From Actinomycetes bacterium (GTDB taxonomy: Bacteria; Actinomycetota; Acidimicrobiia; Acidimicrobiales; Palsa-688), in assembly GCA_021838445.1 (NCBI GenBank), contig JAKCDU010000001.1, positions 136,889-200,888 on the forward strand: 64,000 nucleotides of DNA. Direction: 5' to 3'. Under the pieces are notes generated by a model. It saw nothing but the letters and a program-made list of their open reading frames with translations, made no database searches and had not been told where the DNA came from. Made by a program: the position numbers and the translations under genes. Shown in pieces: positions 37,114-48,654 of the stretch. Within the stretch, counting starts at the first letter, position 1; each line of letters begins with the position of its first letter.

Positions 37114-37838
37114 CGGTGGGGACGGGCCTGGCGCACCAGGCGGTCGCGCAGCTCCCGCACGTGGCGCCGGCTGACGGGGAGGGTCGTGCCGGACACCTCG
37201 ACGAACAGCTGGGCGCCGTCGCTGCGCAACTCCCGGATGGCCTTCAGGCACACCAAATACTGGCGGTGGATGCGGGCGAAGCCGTCCTGGCCCCAGGCCT
37301 CCTCCATGCGGGCCAGAGGCAGGCGTACCAGGAACGACCGCTGGTCGAAGGTGCGGATCCGCACGTAGTCACCCGCCGACTCGACCCAGGCGACCTCGCG
37401 GCGGGAGAGCATCAGCGTTCGACCGGGAGCCTCGACGGGGACGAACTCGAGCGACTCGTCGGGGCCGTGGGGGCGCGGAGGGGTCAGCCGGCGCAGGACT
37501 TGGCCCAGTCGCTGCTGGTCCACCGGTTTCAGCAGGTAGCCCGCCGCCCCGACCTCGAAGGCTTCCAGGGCGTGCTCCTCGTGGGCTGTCACGAAGACGA
37601 TCGAGGGGGGCTCGGAGAACTGCGCCAGCACCGACGCCAGCTCCATGCCCCCGAGGCCGGGCATGGCGATGTCGAGGACCACCACGTCGAAGGCCCGGTC
37701 ACGCAGTTGGCGCAGGGCTTCGGTGGCGCTGCGTACCGCCACCACCTCTCCCACCAGATCCGACGAGCGCAGCAGGTACTCGAGCTCGTCGAGGGCGGGG
37801 GCCTCGTCGTCCACGGCGAGAGCGCTCAACAGGACCAT
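37110..37838 (-). CDS. LytTR family response regulator
   Basis: Receiver domain (AVDDEAPALDEL, VVLDIAMPGLGGMEL, LLKPVDQQRL) plus LytTR domain (VESAGDYVRIRTFDQRSFLVRLPLARMEE...FARIHRQYLVCLKAIREL...LPVSRRHVRELRDRL). Confidence 0.92.
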   Translation of the reverse strand: MVLLSALAVDDEAPALDELEYLLRSSDLVGEVVAVRSATEALRQLRDRAFDVVVLDIAMPGLGGMELASVLAQFSEPPSIVFVTAHEEHALEAFEVGAAGYLLKPVDQQRLGQVLRRLTPPRPHGPDESLEFVPVEAPGRTLMLSRREVAWVESAGDYVRIRTFDQRSFLVRLPLARMEEAWGQDGFARIHRQYLVCLKAIRELRSDGAQLFVEVSGTTLPVSRRHVRELRDRLVRQARPHR

Positions 37839-37839
37839 C

Positions 37840-39021
37840 TCACGTCCTCCCGTTGGCCGCCGTGGCGGGCTGGAATTTGGGCACGCTGAAGGTCACCTTG
37901 GTGCCGGCGCCCGACGCCGTCTCCACCAGCAGGCCGTGGTCCTCGCCGAAAGTGGCCCGCAGCCTCTCATCGACGTTGCGCAGCCCCACCGAATCGGTGC
38001 GCCCGGTCAGGGCCCGCCTCAGGTGACCCGGCTCGGCGCCCACCCCGTCGTCCTCCACCGAGATGACCGCCTCGGTGTCGGCATCGGCCAGGTCGATGCG
38101 CAGGCGCCCGTGCCCGAGGGGCTCCAGGCCGTGGCGGATGGCGTTCTCGACGACGGGTTGGAGCACCAGCGAGGGGACGTGGACGGCCAGCACCTCGGGC
38201 GCCACCCGCAGGGTTACGTCGATGCGGTCGCCGAAGCGGGCCCGCTCGAGGTCGAGGTAGATGTCCACCAGGCGCAGCTCCTCGGCGAGGGTGGCGGTCT
38301 GGGCGTGGCTGGCGAAGCTGTACCGGGTGAAGTCGGCGAAGGAGACCAGCAGCTCCCGGGCCCGTTCGGGATCGGAGCGGACGAACGACTCGATGGCGGT
38401 CAGGGAGTTGTAGATGAAGTGGGGGGAGATCTGGGCCCGCAGGAATCGCAGCTCGGCTTGTACCGCCCGGCGCTTCGAGCGGTCCAACTCGGCCAGCTCG
38501 AGTTGGGTCGACACGAATCGGGCGACCTCGCCACAGAGGCGTTGGAGTCCGGCCGAGGCCCCGCCGTCGAGTGCGACGAGGGCCCCCACCACGCGGCCTT
38601 CGACGTGGAGCGGGGCCACCACCCCGGCGGTCAGGCCGCACCCCTCCCGCCCGCACTGCAGCTCGACGGTGGAGATGATGGCCGGTCGGCCCGAGAGCAT
38701 GGCAGCCTCGATGTGGGGGGTGAGCAGGCGGCAGTGCTCGTCGTCCACCCCCTCGGCGGCCACCGTCCCCTGGGCGTCGGCGATCACCAGACCGCGGGCG
38801 GCGATCAGCGACCGCAGCGGGGTGAGGGCCCGGTTCATGGTGTCGGCGGTGAGACCCGACCGCAGGGGCGGGGCCGCCTGGTTGGCCGTGCGCAGGGCCT
38901 CGTAGGTGACCCGCTGGCCGGGGGTTACGAGCCGCCGCCCGGCCTGGCGGGCGTAGAGACCAGCGACGGCCAGGGCCGCCACCATGACCGCCAGAACGGC
39001 CCATGTGAGATCCCTCGTCAC
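37840..39021 (-). CDS. LytS-type sensor histidine kinase
   Basis: AQISPHFIYNSLTAIESFVRSDPERARELLVSFADFTRYSF; LVLQPVVENAIRHGLEP; SVEDDGVGAEPG. Start GTG 39021. Confidence 0.9.
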   Translation of the reverse strand: MTRDLTWAVLAVMVAALAVAGLYARQAGRRLVTPGQRVTYEALRTANQAAPPLRSGLTADTMNRALTPLRSLIAARGLVIADAQGTVAAEGVDDEHCRLLTPHIEAAMLSGRPAIISTVELQCGREGCGLTAGVVAPLHVEGRVVGALVALDGGASAGLQRLCGEVARFVSTQLELAELDRSKRRAVQAELRFLRAQISPHFIYNSLTAIESFVRSDPERARELLVSFADFTRYSFASHAQTATLAEELRLVDIYLDLERARFGDRIDVTLRVAPEVLAVHVPSLVLQPVVENAIRHGLEPLGHGRLRIDLADADTEAVISVEDDGVGAEPGHLRRALTGRTDSVGLRNVDERLRATFGEDHGLLVETASGAGTKVTFSVPKFQPATAANGRT

Positions 39022-39109
39022 CTGCCCGACCTCATCCTCCCCTGCCGCGGCCGATTCCCGAGCACGACGGCAGGAGTGTGCCACAAGGGACCGGCGGGGA
39101 TCGGGACGC

Positions 39110-39160
39110 ACCGTTCGCCGCTGACCAGTGACCGTTCGGCGCTCGGGAGGGACCGTTCAG
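39110..39160 (+). promoter_or_regulatory. three LytTR-type direct repeats, 21-bp periodicity
   Basis: ACCGTTCGC (39110-39118), ACCGTTCGG (39131-39139), ACCGTTCAG (39152-39160), 12-bp spacers, between the LytS/LytTR genes and satP-acs. Confidence 0.75.
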
Positions 39161-39262
39161 CGATTGGCCGGCCGGGAGTCTTTCGGATCGGAGGTGGACC
39201 GGCTCAAAATCCGTGCGGCGGGGGCCGCTCGGGTCACCGCAGCAAGAGATGGGGGATGAGAT

Positions 39263-39921
39263 ATGGCGATCTACAGCGCAAACGATGCCGTGGGGGCTCC
39301 GACGGTCATGGAGGTGACCTCGGTACCGCCCCCTGCGGATCCGGCTCCACTGGGTCTGGCGGCCTTCGCGCTGACCACGTTCCTCCTGTCGGCCCAGAAC
39401 GCCAACTGGACGAGGGGGACGGCGCCGTTCCTGGGGTTTGCCTTCGCCTACGGCGGGCTGTGCCAGCTCCTCGCCGGGATGTGGGAATTCCGTAACCGCA
39501 ACGTCTTCGGGGCTACGGCGTTCTCGACCTACGGCGGCTTCTGGATCGGACTGGCCATCTACGTCGAGTTGGTCGCACCCGGCGCCAAGAACGTGGTTCA
39601 GGTGCACAACGACGAGGCGTGGATTCTGCTCGCCTTCTTGATCTTCAACACCTACATGCTGCTGTGGAGCTCTGCGGTGAACTTGGCCGTCCTCGGCGTG
39701 TTCCTCACTCTCGAGATCACCGAGATCGTGCTCGTGTTCGCCAACTTCCAGAACAGCACCGGACTGGCCCACTGGGGTGGCTACCTGGGTGTCGTCACCG
39801 CCGCGGTGGCCTGGTACACGTCGGCCGCCGGCGTCATCAACGGGATGCGGGGCCGGCCGGTACTGTTCGTGGGCGGCCCCTTGATGAGGCCGGTCTCGAA
39901 CATCCAGTTGGGAGAGCGCCC

Positions 39922-39925
<4 letters not shown>
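39263..39925 (+). CDS. acetate uptake transporter, GPR1/FUN34/YaaH (SatP) family
   Basis: DPAPLGLAAFALTTFLLSAQNANW, GFAFAYGGLCQLLAGMWEFRNRNVFGATAFSTYGGFWIGL. Confidence 0.92.
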
Positions 39926-41889
<1,964 letters not shown>

Positions 41890-41930
41890 GGCCGCCGAGC
41901 GCCCGGTATGGCGCTAGCGTGCGCCTGGTC

Positions 41931-43289
41931 ATGGACCGGCGCATCTTCGGCCTGGAGAACGAGTACGGAGTCACGTGCACCTTGCGGGGCCAGCGCCGGC
42001 TGAGCCCCGACGAGGTGGCGCGCTACCTGTTCCGCCGGGTGGTCAGCTGGGGCCGGTCGTCCAACGTCTTCCTGGAGAACGGGGCGCGCCTGTATCTCGA
42101 CGTGGGTAGCCACCCCGAGTACGCCACGCCCGAATGCGATTCGATCCTCGACCTGGTCGCCCATGACAAGGCGGGGGAGCGCATACTCGAGCAACTGGTC
42201 GGCTCCGCCGAGGCCCGCCTGCGCGAGGAGGGCATCCGGGGTGTGGTCTTCCTGTTCAAGAACAACACCGACTCGGCCGGCAACTCCTACGGCTGCCACG
42301 AGAACTACCTGACGAGCCGGCGGGACGACTTCGCCCACTACGCCGAGGTGCTCATCCCGTTCCTGGTGAGCCGGCAGATCTACGCCGGTGCCGGCAAGGT
42401 GCTGCAGACGGCGCGCGGCGCCATGTACTGCATCAGCCAACGGGCCGAGCACATCTGGGAGGGGGTCTCGTCGGCCACCACCCGCAGCCGGCCCATCATC
42501 AACACCCGGGACGAGCCCCACGCCGACGCCGAGCGTTACCGCCGGCTGCACGTGATAGTCGGTGACTCGAACATGAGCGAGTACTCCACCTTTTTGAAGA
42601 TTGGTGCCACCAGCATCCTGTTGCGCATGCTCGAGGACCCCGCCGTGATCCTCAGGGACATGACCCTGGAGAACCCCATCCGGGCCATCCGGGAGATCAG
42701 CCACGACACCACCCTGCGCCGCCGGGTGCGCCTGGCCAACGGCCGGGAAGCCAGCGCCCTCGACATCCAGACCGAGTACTTCAATCGGGCCCGGCGCTAC
42801 CAGGAGACCAAGGGCCTGTCCCCGCTGGAGGACCAGGCCCTCGACATGTGGGAGCACTGCCTGACCGGACTCGAATCCGACCCGTGGTCGCTCGACCGGG
42901 AATGCGACTGGGTCATCAAGCACCACCTGATCGAGCGCTACCGATTGCGCAACGACATCCCCCTCACCCATCCCAAGGTGGCCCTGATCGACCTCCAGTA
43001 CCACGACGTGAACCGCCAGCGGGGCCTGTTCTACAAGCTGCAGTCGGCCGGGCTGGTCGAGCGCACCTGCACCGACGAGGCCATCGACACCGCCATGGAC
43101 CAGCCCCCGCAGACCACCCGGGCCCGGCTGCGGGGCGAGTTCATCCGCAAAGCCAAGGAGCGGCGCCGGGATTTCACCGTCGACTGGGTGCACCTCAAGC
43201 TCAACGACCAGGCCCAGCGCACCGTGCTCTGCAAGGACCCGTTCAAGTCCCACGACGAGCGGGTCGAGAAGCTGATCGCCTCGCTCTAG
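41931..43289 (+). CDS. pafA: Pup-protein ligase PafA
   Basis: [71 protein letters not shown]; start ATG 41931 (track GTG 41919 lies in the TAGCGT box). Confidence 0.95.
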   Translation: MDRRIFGLENEYGVTCTLRGQRRLSPDEVARYLFRRVVSWGRSSNVFLENGARLYLDVGSHPEYATPECDSILDLVAHDKAGERILEQLVGSAEARLREEGIRGVVFLFKNNTDSAGNSYGCHENYLTSRRDDFAHYAEVLIPFLVSRQIYAGAGKVLQTARGAMYCISQRAEHIWEGVSSATTRSRPIINTRDEPHADAERYRRLHVIVGDSNMSEYSTFLKIGATSILLRMLEDPAVILRDMTLENPIRAIREISHDTTLRRRVRLANGREASALDIQTEYFNRARRYQETKGLSPLEDQALDMWEHCLTGLESDPWSLDRECDWVIKHHLIERYRLRNDIPLTHPKVALIDLQYHDVNRQRGLFYKLQSAGLVERTCTDEAIDTAMDQPPQTTRARLRGEFIRKAKERRRDFTVDWVHLKLNDQAQRTVLCKDPFKSHDERVEKLIASL

Positions 43290-43296
43290 GGCCGGT

Positions 43297-44265
43297 ATGG
43301 ATCGCCTCGAACGACTGGTCAACCTGGTTGCCGCTCTCCTCGACACGCCCCGCCCGCTGAGCCGGGCTGAGATCGCCGAACGCATAGACGGCTACTCGGC
43401 CGACCCCGAGGCCTTCCGGCGCAACTTCGAGCGGGACAAGGACCTGTTGCGCCAGATGGGCTTCCCGCTGGTAACCGAGATCCCCGAAGGCTCGGGTCCC
43501 GAGGACGCCGGCTACCGCATCCCCCGCGAGCTCTACGAGCTGCCCGACCCGGGACTCGACGAGCCCGAGCTCACGGCCCTGCGCCTGGCCGCGTCGGCGG
43601 TGCAGATGGAAGGGGAGTGGAGCGATGCCCTCGTCCGCGCCCTGCGCAAGCTGGGCGGGGCCGCCGACGGGGCGGCGGCGGGAGGGCCCCCCGGGGGCGG
43701 CGGCACCGCCCTGCCGGCGGGGGAGACGGCAGCGGTGGCCTTCGCCGCGGTGAGCGAACGGCGCCGCCTCCGCTTCACCTACCGCGGCCAGGAGCGCGTG
43801 GTCGATCCCTGGCGGCTGTCGTTCCACCGGGGCCACTGGTACCTGGCCGGGCTGGACCACCACCGCGGCGAGGAGCGCCTCTTCCGCCTCGACCGGGTCG
43901 AGGGGCGCCTGGAGCCGAGCGGTCCGCCGGCAGCCTTCGCCCGACCGGGGCCGGCCCAGGCCTTGCCCCCCCCGCCGTGGCGGATGGGGGAGGAGGAGGA
44001 GCAGACGGCGCGGCTGTGGGTGGATGCCGAGCAGGCCGGCTGGGCCGCTCAGGCGTTGGGCGACGCCGCCGAGGTGGAGCACCGCCCCGACGGCTCGGCG
44101 GTGTTCGAGTTCGCAGTTACCAGCTCGGGGGCCTTCTACAGCTTCGTCCTCGGCTACCTCGAGCATGCCGAAATCCTCGGTCCCGCCCCCCTCAGGGAGG
44201 GGATGGTGGCCGGGCTCGAGCAGATCGCCGCCGGGGACCGGGCCGCTGGCGGGGGCACCTCGTGA
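43297..44265 (+). CDS. pafB: WYL-domain transcriptional regulator PafB
   Basis: MDRLERLVNLVAALLDTPRPLSRAEIAERIDGYSADPEAFRRNFERDKDLLRQMG; WYL region RRLRFTYRGQERVVDPWRLSFHRGHWYLAGLDH. Confidence 0.9.
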   Translation: MDRLERLVNLVAALLDTPRPLSRAEIAERIDGYSADPEAFRRNFERDKDLLRQMGFPLVTEIPEGSGPEDAGYRIPRELYELPDPGLDEPELTALRLAASAVQMEGEWSDALVRALRKLGGAADGAAAGGPPGGGGTALPAGETAAVAFAAVSERRRLRFTYRGQERVVDPWRLSFHRGHWYLAGLDHHRGEERLFRLDRVEGRLEPSGPPAAFARPGPAQALPPPPWRMGEEEEQTARLWVDAEQAGWAAQALGDAAEVEHRPDGSAVFEFAVTSSGAFYSFVLGYLEHAEILGPAPLREGMVAGLEQIAAGDRAAGGGTS

Positions 44266-45224
44266 GCCGCGAAGCGGCCGACGTGCGGCTGGCCCGGCTG
44301 CTGGCCATCGTCCCCTGGATCGCCGCTCACGACGGTCCCTCCCTGGATGAGGTGAGCCGACGTTTCAGCGTGGGGGAGAAGGACCTCCTGTCCGACCTGA
44401 ACCTGCTGTTCATGTGCGGCGTCTACCCCTTCACTCCCGACGTTCTGATCGACGTGGACATCGCCGATGGCCGGGTGTGGATACGGATGGCCGACTACTT
44501 CCGTCGCCCGCTGCGCCTCAACGCCCAGGAGGCCCTGGCTCTGCTCTCGGCGGGACGGGCCTTCCTCGCCTACCCCGAGGCCGGTGCCGGTGCCTCCCTG
44601 GCCACCGCCTTGGAGAAGCTGGACTCGGTGCTGGGCCTGGCCGGGGGAGAGGGGCTGGACGTGGACCTGGCCGACGTCGACCCCGACGTCCTGTCGGCCC
44701 TCCGGGACGCCGCAGAGCGCCACCTGAAGGTCCGCTTGGACTACTACTCCTACGGCCGGGACCGCCGTAGCCGACGGGTGGTGCATCCCTGGAGGGTGTT
44801 CAACCAGGGAGGGGAGTGGTACCTCGAGGCGTGGTGTGAGAGCGCCCAGGCCGAGCGGATGTTCCGCCTCGACCGCATCGAGACCCTGGAGCCCACCGGT
44901 GAGGGTTTCGGGCCCCCGCCGGGCCGGCCGTCGCGCCCCCCGGCCGCGGTCTTCCATCCCCGCGAGGACGACCCCATGTGGGTCTTCGATCTCGACCCGC
45001 CGGCCCACTGGATTGCCGAGCAGTACCCCACCGACTCGGTCGAGCAACGCCCCGAGGGTGTGCTTCGGGTCCGGCTGCGGGCCGCCCGGTCGGCGTGGCT
45101 GGAGCGGTTGCTGCTGCGGGCCGGACCCCATCTCACGGTGGTGGAGGGAGACACGACGGTGGCCCCGCGCGCCGCCGAGCGGGTTCTCGCCCGCTACCGC
45201 GCTGGACCGCAGGCGGGCGTCTAA
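44262..45224 (+). CDS. pafC: WYL-domain transcriptional regulator PafC
   Basis: VRLARLLAIVPWIAAHDGPSLDEVSRRFSVGEKDLLSDLNLLFMCGVYPFTPDVLIDV; WYL region LDYYSYGRDRRSRRVVHPWRVFNQGGEWYLEAWC. Confidence 0.9.
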   Translation: MSREAADVRLARLLAIVPWIAAHDGPSLDEVSRRFSVGEKDLLSDLNLLFMCGVYPFTPDVLIDVDIADGRVWIRMADYFRRPLRLNAQEALALLSAGRAFLAYPEAGAGASLATALEKLDSVLGLAGGEGLDVDLADVDPDVLSALRDAAERHLKVRLDYYSYGRDRRSRRVVHPWRVFNQGGEWYLEAWCESAQAERMFRLDRIETLEPTGEGFGPPPGRPSRPPAAVFHPREDDPMWVFDLDPPAHWIAEQYPTDSVEQRPEGVLRVRLRAARSAWLERLLLRAGPHLTVVEGDTTVAPRAAERVLARYRAGPQAGV

Positions 45225-45238
45225 TAGGGTGACCCCCC

Positions 45239-45976
45239 GTGCCCGACGCCATACCTCCCGACGGCCCCTCCGAGGGGGAGGCGGGCTTGCACGGCGCGAC
45301 GGAGCCCGTCGGAGACGCCGCCGCTAGAGGCTCCGTCCCCCCGGTCTGGGGCGATGCCCCGGGCCGCGCCCCGTCGTCGGCTGGATCGTCGTCGGCTGGA
45401 TCGTCGTCGCCCGACCGGGCGGTCCCGGCTCCCGCCCCGGCGGGGCGGCGCCGCCGGCGGGCACTGATCGAGTGGGCCGCGGTGATCGCGGTCGCGGTGA
45501 TCGCCGCGCTGGCCCTGCGCAGCTTCGTCGTCCAGCCCTACTACATACCGTCGGGGTCGATGGAGCCGACCCTGAAGATCGGCGACAAGGTGCTCGTGGA
45601 CAAGCTCAGCTACCACTTCCACAGCGTCCACCGCGGCGACGTGATCGTCTTCAAAAAGCCCCCCTCGTTCAACAGTCCCGGGGTCAAGGACCTGATCAAG
45701 CGGGTCATCGGGCTCCCCGGTGAGACCATCTCGGCCAGCGGCGGTCAGGTCTACATCGACGGAAAGCTGCTGGCCCAGCCCTGGCTGCCCAAGCTGCACG
45801 CCTACACCGCCAACTTCGGACCGGTGCACATACCGATGGGCGACTACTTCGTCATGGGGGACAACCGGGGGGACTCCGACGACTCACGGTTCCAGCTCGG
45901 CCCCATACCGAGAAACCTGATCGTGGGCCGAGCCTTCCTGGTGTGGTGGCCTCTCGGCCACTTCGGCACGCTCTAG
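45239..45976 (+). CDS. lepB: signal peptidase I
   Basis: FVVQPYYIPSGSMEPTLKIGDKVLVDKLSYHFHSVHRGDVIVFKKPP; GDYFVMGDNRGDSDDSRFQLGPIPRNLIVGRAF. Confidence 0.94.
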   Translation: MPDAIPPDGPSEGEAGLHGATEPVGDAAARGSVPPVWGDAPGRAPSSAGSSSAGSSSPDRAVPAPAPAGRRRRRALIEWAAVIAVAVIAALALRSFVVQPYYIPSGSMEPTLKIGDKVLVDKLSYHFHSVHRGDVIVFKKPPSFNSPGVKDLIKRVIGLPGETISASGGQVYIDGKLLAQPWLPKLHAYTANFGPVHIPMGDYFVMGDNRGDSDDSRFQLGPIPRNLIVGRAFLVWWPLGHFGTL

Positions 45977-45990
45977 ACGACCCCGACCGA

Positions 45991-46689
45991 TCAGCGGGTC
46001 GGGCCGAGGACCCCGACCATGCGGTCCACGTGGTCGGAGTAGAGCCCGTCGATCCCCATGGCGACCAGCTCGGCGAGGTCGGCGACGGTCTGGGCGTCCC
46101 AGGCCAGGGCCAGCAGGCCGACGGCGTGGACCTCGCGCACCGTGTCGGCGTCCCACTGGGAGCGGTGCAGGTTGACCGCGTCCAGTCCGGTGGCCGCCAG
46201 GGTGGACACCCGGGCCGACAGACCCTCCGACATCCAGGCCAGGTTGGTCGACTCGACCAACCGGCTGGCAGGGGCCGCCGACCTCCAGGTCGCCATGGTT
46301 CGCCAGTCGTGGTGGCACAGCCACAGCCGCCCGGCCGCCCCTACCGAGTCGGCCGCGGCCAGCACGGCTGGGAGGGCCGATGGGTCCTTCACGTCGAGCG
46401 ACAGCTCGAACTCTGTGCCGCAGGAGCGGTAGAGCTCCTCCATGCTCGGGATGTGCCCCGGCAGCTCGTCGCGTCGGCAGGTGGAGATGGCCCTCCGGCG
46501 CCAGAGCGGGCCGATCACCCCGTCGTGGTCGAGCACCGCGATCCCGTCGAGGGTCACCCACGCGTCGCTCTCCAGCCCCGCCGCCCCGAGCTCGAGAGCG
46601 CGGGTGAACGACTCCAGAGTGTTGTCGGGACGTTCGGCCCTCGCACCCCGGTGGGCGAAGCCTATGGTTCGTCCGTTAGGTGACATCAT
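45991..46689 (-). CDS. glycerophosphodiester phosphodiesterase
   Basis: IGFAHRGARAERPDNTLESFTRALELGAAGLESDAWVTLDGIAVLDHDGVI. Confidence 0.88.
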   Translation of the reverse strand: MMSPNGRTIGFAHRGARAERPDNTLESFTRALELGAAGLESDAWVTLDGIAVLDHDGVIGPLWRRRAISTCRRDELPGHIPSMEELYRSCGTEFELSLDVKDPSALPAVLAAADSVGAAGRLWLCHHDWRTMATWRSAAPASRLVESTNLAWMSEGLSARVSTLAATGLDAVNLHRSQWDADTVREVHAVGLLALAWDAQTVADLAELVAMGIDGLYSDHVDRMVGVLGPTR

Positions 46690-46756
46690 TTCGTGTTGGT
46701 GTCCGAAAGGTCGTGGTGCAACTCAAGGAATCCCGCACCCTGCCGATCCACCATAT

Positions 46757-47122
46757 GTGAACTACAGCCGGGGTCGTCGCAGGAACGCCGCCGCCATCGT
46801 CCGGGCGACTTGTCATACGTGCGGTGACGTGGAACTGACCATCGAGGACGTGCAGGTCCAGTTCTGTGTCACGACGGCCCAGTCGACCTACTCGTTCGTC
46901 TGCCCGGGGTGCTCGCTCATCGTCAACAAGGACGCCAACGACGCGGTCGTACAGTCGCTGACCTCGGCCGGGGCCCGGCTCGTGCAGTGGACCATGCCGG
47001 CCGAGCTCGACGAGCCCAAGACCGGCCCTCGCATCAGCCACGACGACCTACTCGAATTCCACCTCCTGCTCGAGAGCGGCGAGTGGGAGCGCGAGTTGGC
47101 TTACCGCGCCGCCAACGGCTAG
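46757..47122 (+). CDS. conserved hypothetical zinc-ribbon-like protein
   Basis: RATCHTCGDVELTIEDVQVQFCVTTAQSTYSFVCPGCSLIVNKDANDAVVQSL...; two CxxC pairs. Confidence 0.7.
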   Translation: MNYSRGRRRNAAAIVRATCHTCGDVELTIEDVQVQFCVTTAQSTYSFVCPGCSLIVNKDANDAVVQSLTSAGARLVQWTMPAELDEPKTGPRISHDDLLEFHLLLESGEWERELAYRAANG

Positions 47123-47132
47123 TAACGATTCC

Positions 47133-47324
47133 GTGCATCTGAACGGAATCTGGTTCATCCCGATGGCCGTGACCGGTATCGGTGCGGCGGGCCTGGCCCT
47201 GATCGCCGCGGCCGTACGCCGCGAGGTCGCTGACCTGCAGCGCTCCCTGAGGCCGCTACGGGTACCCGCCGGCCGGCGTCCGAGGTCGGTACCGCCGGGT
47301 TCCGGCTCCGGCCGGGACCGATAA
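47133..47324 (+). CDS. small single-TM hypothetical protein
   Basis: MHLNGIWFIPMAVTGIGAAGLALIAAAVRREVADLQRSLRPLRVPAGRRPRSVPPGSGSGRDR. Confidence 0.5.
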   Translation: MHLNGIWFIPMAVTGIGAAGLALIAAAVRREVADLQRSLRPLRVPAGRRPRSVPPGSGSGRDR

Positions 47325-47350
47325 GCACGCCCCGTAGGTAGGATCGGGCT

Positions 47351-47764
47351 GTGCTGGATCTCAGCCCGGACAAACTGCTGATGTTGGCCGTGGTGGCCTT
47401 GGTCGTCCTGGGTCCCAACCGCCTGCCCGGCGCAGCCCGGACCCTGGGGCGCTTCATAGGTCAGATGCGGGCCATGTCGTCGTCGCTGCAGGACGAGGTG
47501 CGTGACGCTCTGGCCGAGCCCCACGACGCTTTCACCTCGGCCATCGGCGACTTCCGTCCGGCCCAGGTCCGCCGGGGTGTGCGCCGGGCCGTGACCGACC
47601 TGGTCTCTCCATTCGAAGCCGACTCGGCGGGGGTCAACCAGGTGCGGCCCCAGACCACCAACCTGGCGCCTGGGCCGGCATCGGCAGCCGGCGGCAGCGC
47701 GGTGACCGGTCAGAACCTCGGCTGGAGCTCGGCGCCGCCTCCCGATGACCCGGGCTTCAACTGA
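47351..47764 (+). CDS. tatB: Sec-independent protein translocase TatB-like
   Basis: LDLSPDKLLMLAVVALVVLGPNRLPGAARTLGRFIGQMRAMSSSLQDEVRDAL; upstream of tatC. Confidence 0.85.
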   Translation: MLDLSPDKLLMLAVVALVVLGPNRLPGAARTLGRFIGQMRAMSSSLQDEVRDALAEPHDAFTSAIGDFRPAQVRRGVRRAVTDLVSPFEADSAGVNQVRPQTTNLAPGPASAAGGSAVTGQNLGWSSAPPPDDPGFN

Positions 47765-47844
47765 CGGCCTGCCCCGGCCGGAGGTCCGTCAGGATCTAGG
47801 GTTGGGAGGGCGGTCGCCGCGGTGACCGCATCGGAGCTGAGACG

Positions 47845-48642
47845 ATGACCTCTGCCACTGACGACCGCCTCGACGGGGAGGTGCCTGGTGACCGGTCCCG
47901 GCGCGACCGCGAGACGGGCACCATGTCGCTGTTCGAGCACCTCGCCGAGCTACGCAACCGGCTGATCGTGTCGCTGGTGGCCATCGTGGCCGGGATGGTC
48001 GTGGTCTGGTTCCTCTACGACTCGGTCATCCACTTCATGCTGACGCCCTACCGCGACTACCTGGTCCACCACGCAAGCAAGGACATCACCAAGGGCAACC
48101 TGGTCACTACCGGTCCTCTGGAGGGCTTCACGACCCGCCTCAAGGTGAGCGGATACGGCGGTGTGGTCCTCGCCGCCCCGGTCATCGTGTGGGAGCTGTG
48201 GCGGTTCATCACACCGGGTCTCCACAAGCACGAGAAGCGCTACATCGTCCCCTTCGTCGCCGCCGCGGTCGTGCTGTTCGCCAGCGGGGTGACCACCGCG
48301 GTGCTGGTCTTCCCCAAGGCCCTGGACTGGCTGATCAGCGTCAGCGGTTCGGGCATCGTGCCGCTGTTCTCGCCGTCTCGGTACTTCACCCTCTACATGG
48401 CCATGGCCCTCATCTTCGGGGCCGTCTTCATGTACCCGCTGGTGCTGGTCTTCCTGCAGCTGGTGGAGGTCGTACCCAGCCGTAAGTGGCGCCAGTGGCG
48501 TCGGCCCGCCATCGTCGTCATCTGCCTGGTCGCGGCGGTGATCACCCCTAGCAGCGATCCCTTCTCCTTCCTCGCCATGGCCGTGCCCATGCTCGTCCTC
48601 TACGAGGTGAGCATCGTGGTGGGTCGCCTCCTCGGCAAGTAG
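47845..48642 (+). CDS. tatC: Sec-independent protein translocase TatC
   Basis: TGTMSLFEHLAELRNRLIVSLVAIVAGMVVVWFLYD...FTTRLKVSGYGGVVLAAPVIVWELWRFITPGLHKHEKRY. Confidence 0.95.
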   Translation: MTSATDDRLDGEVPGDRSRRDRETGTMSLFEHLAELRNRLIVSLVAIVAGMVVVWFLYDSVIHFMLTPYRDYLVHHASKDITKGNLVTTGPLEGFTTRLKVSGYGGVVLAAPVIVWELWRFITPGLHKHEKRYIVPFVAAAVVLFASGVTTAVLVFPKALDWLISVSGSGIVPLFSPSRYFTLYMAMALIFGAVFMYPLVLVFLQLVEVVPSRKWRQWRRPAIVVICLVAAVITPSSDPFSFLAMAVPMLVLYEVSIVVGRLLGK

Positions 48643-48654
48643 GGAGTCAGGCCG

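Noticed and set aside
45373-45413. 12-bp repeat (TCGTCGGCTGGA) in lepB N-terminus
   Set aside because: Only two copies in a disordered Ser-rich cytoplasmic extension; low information.
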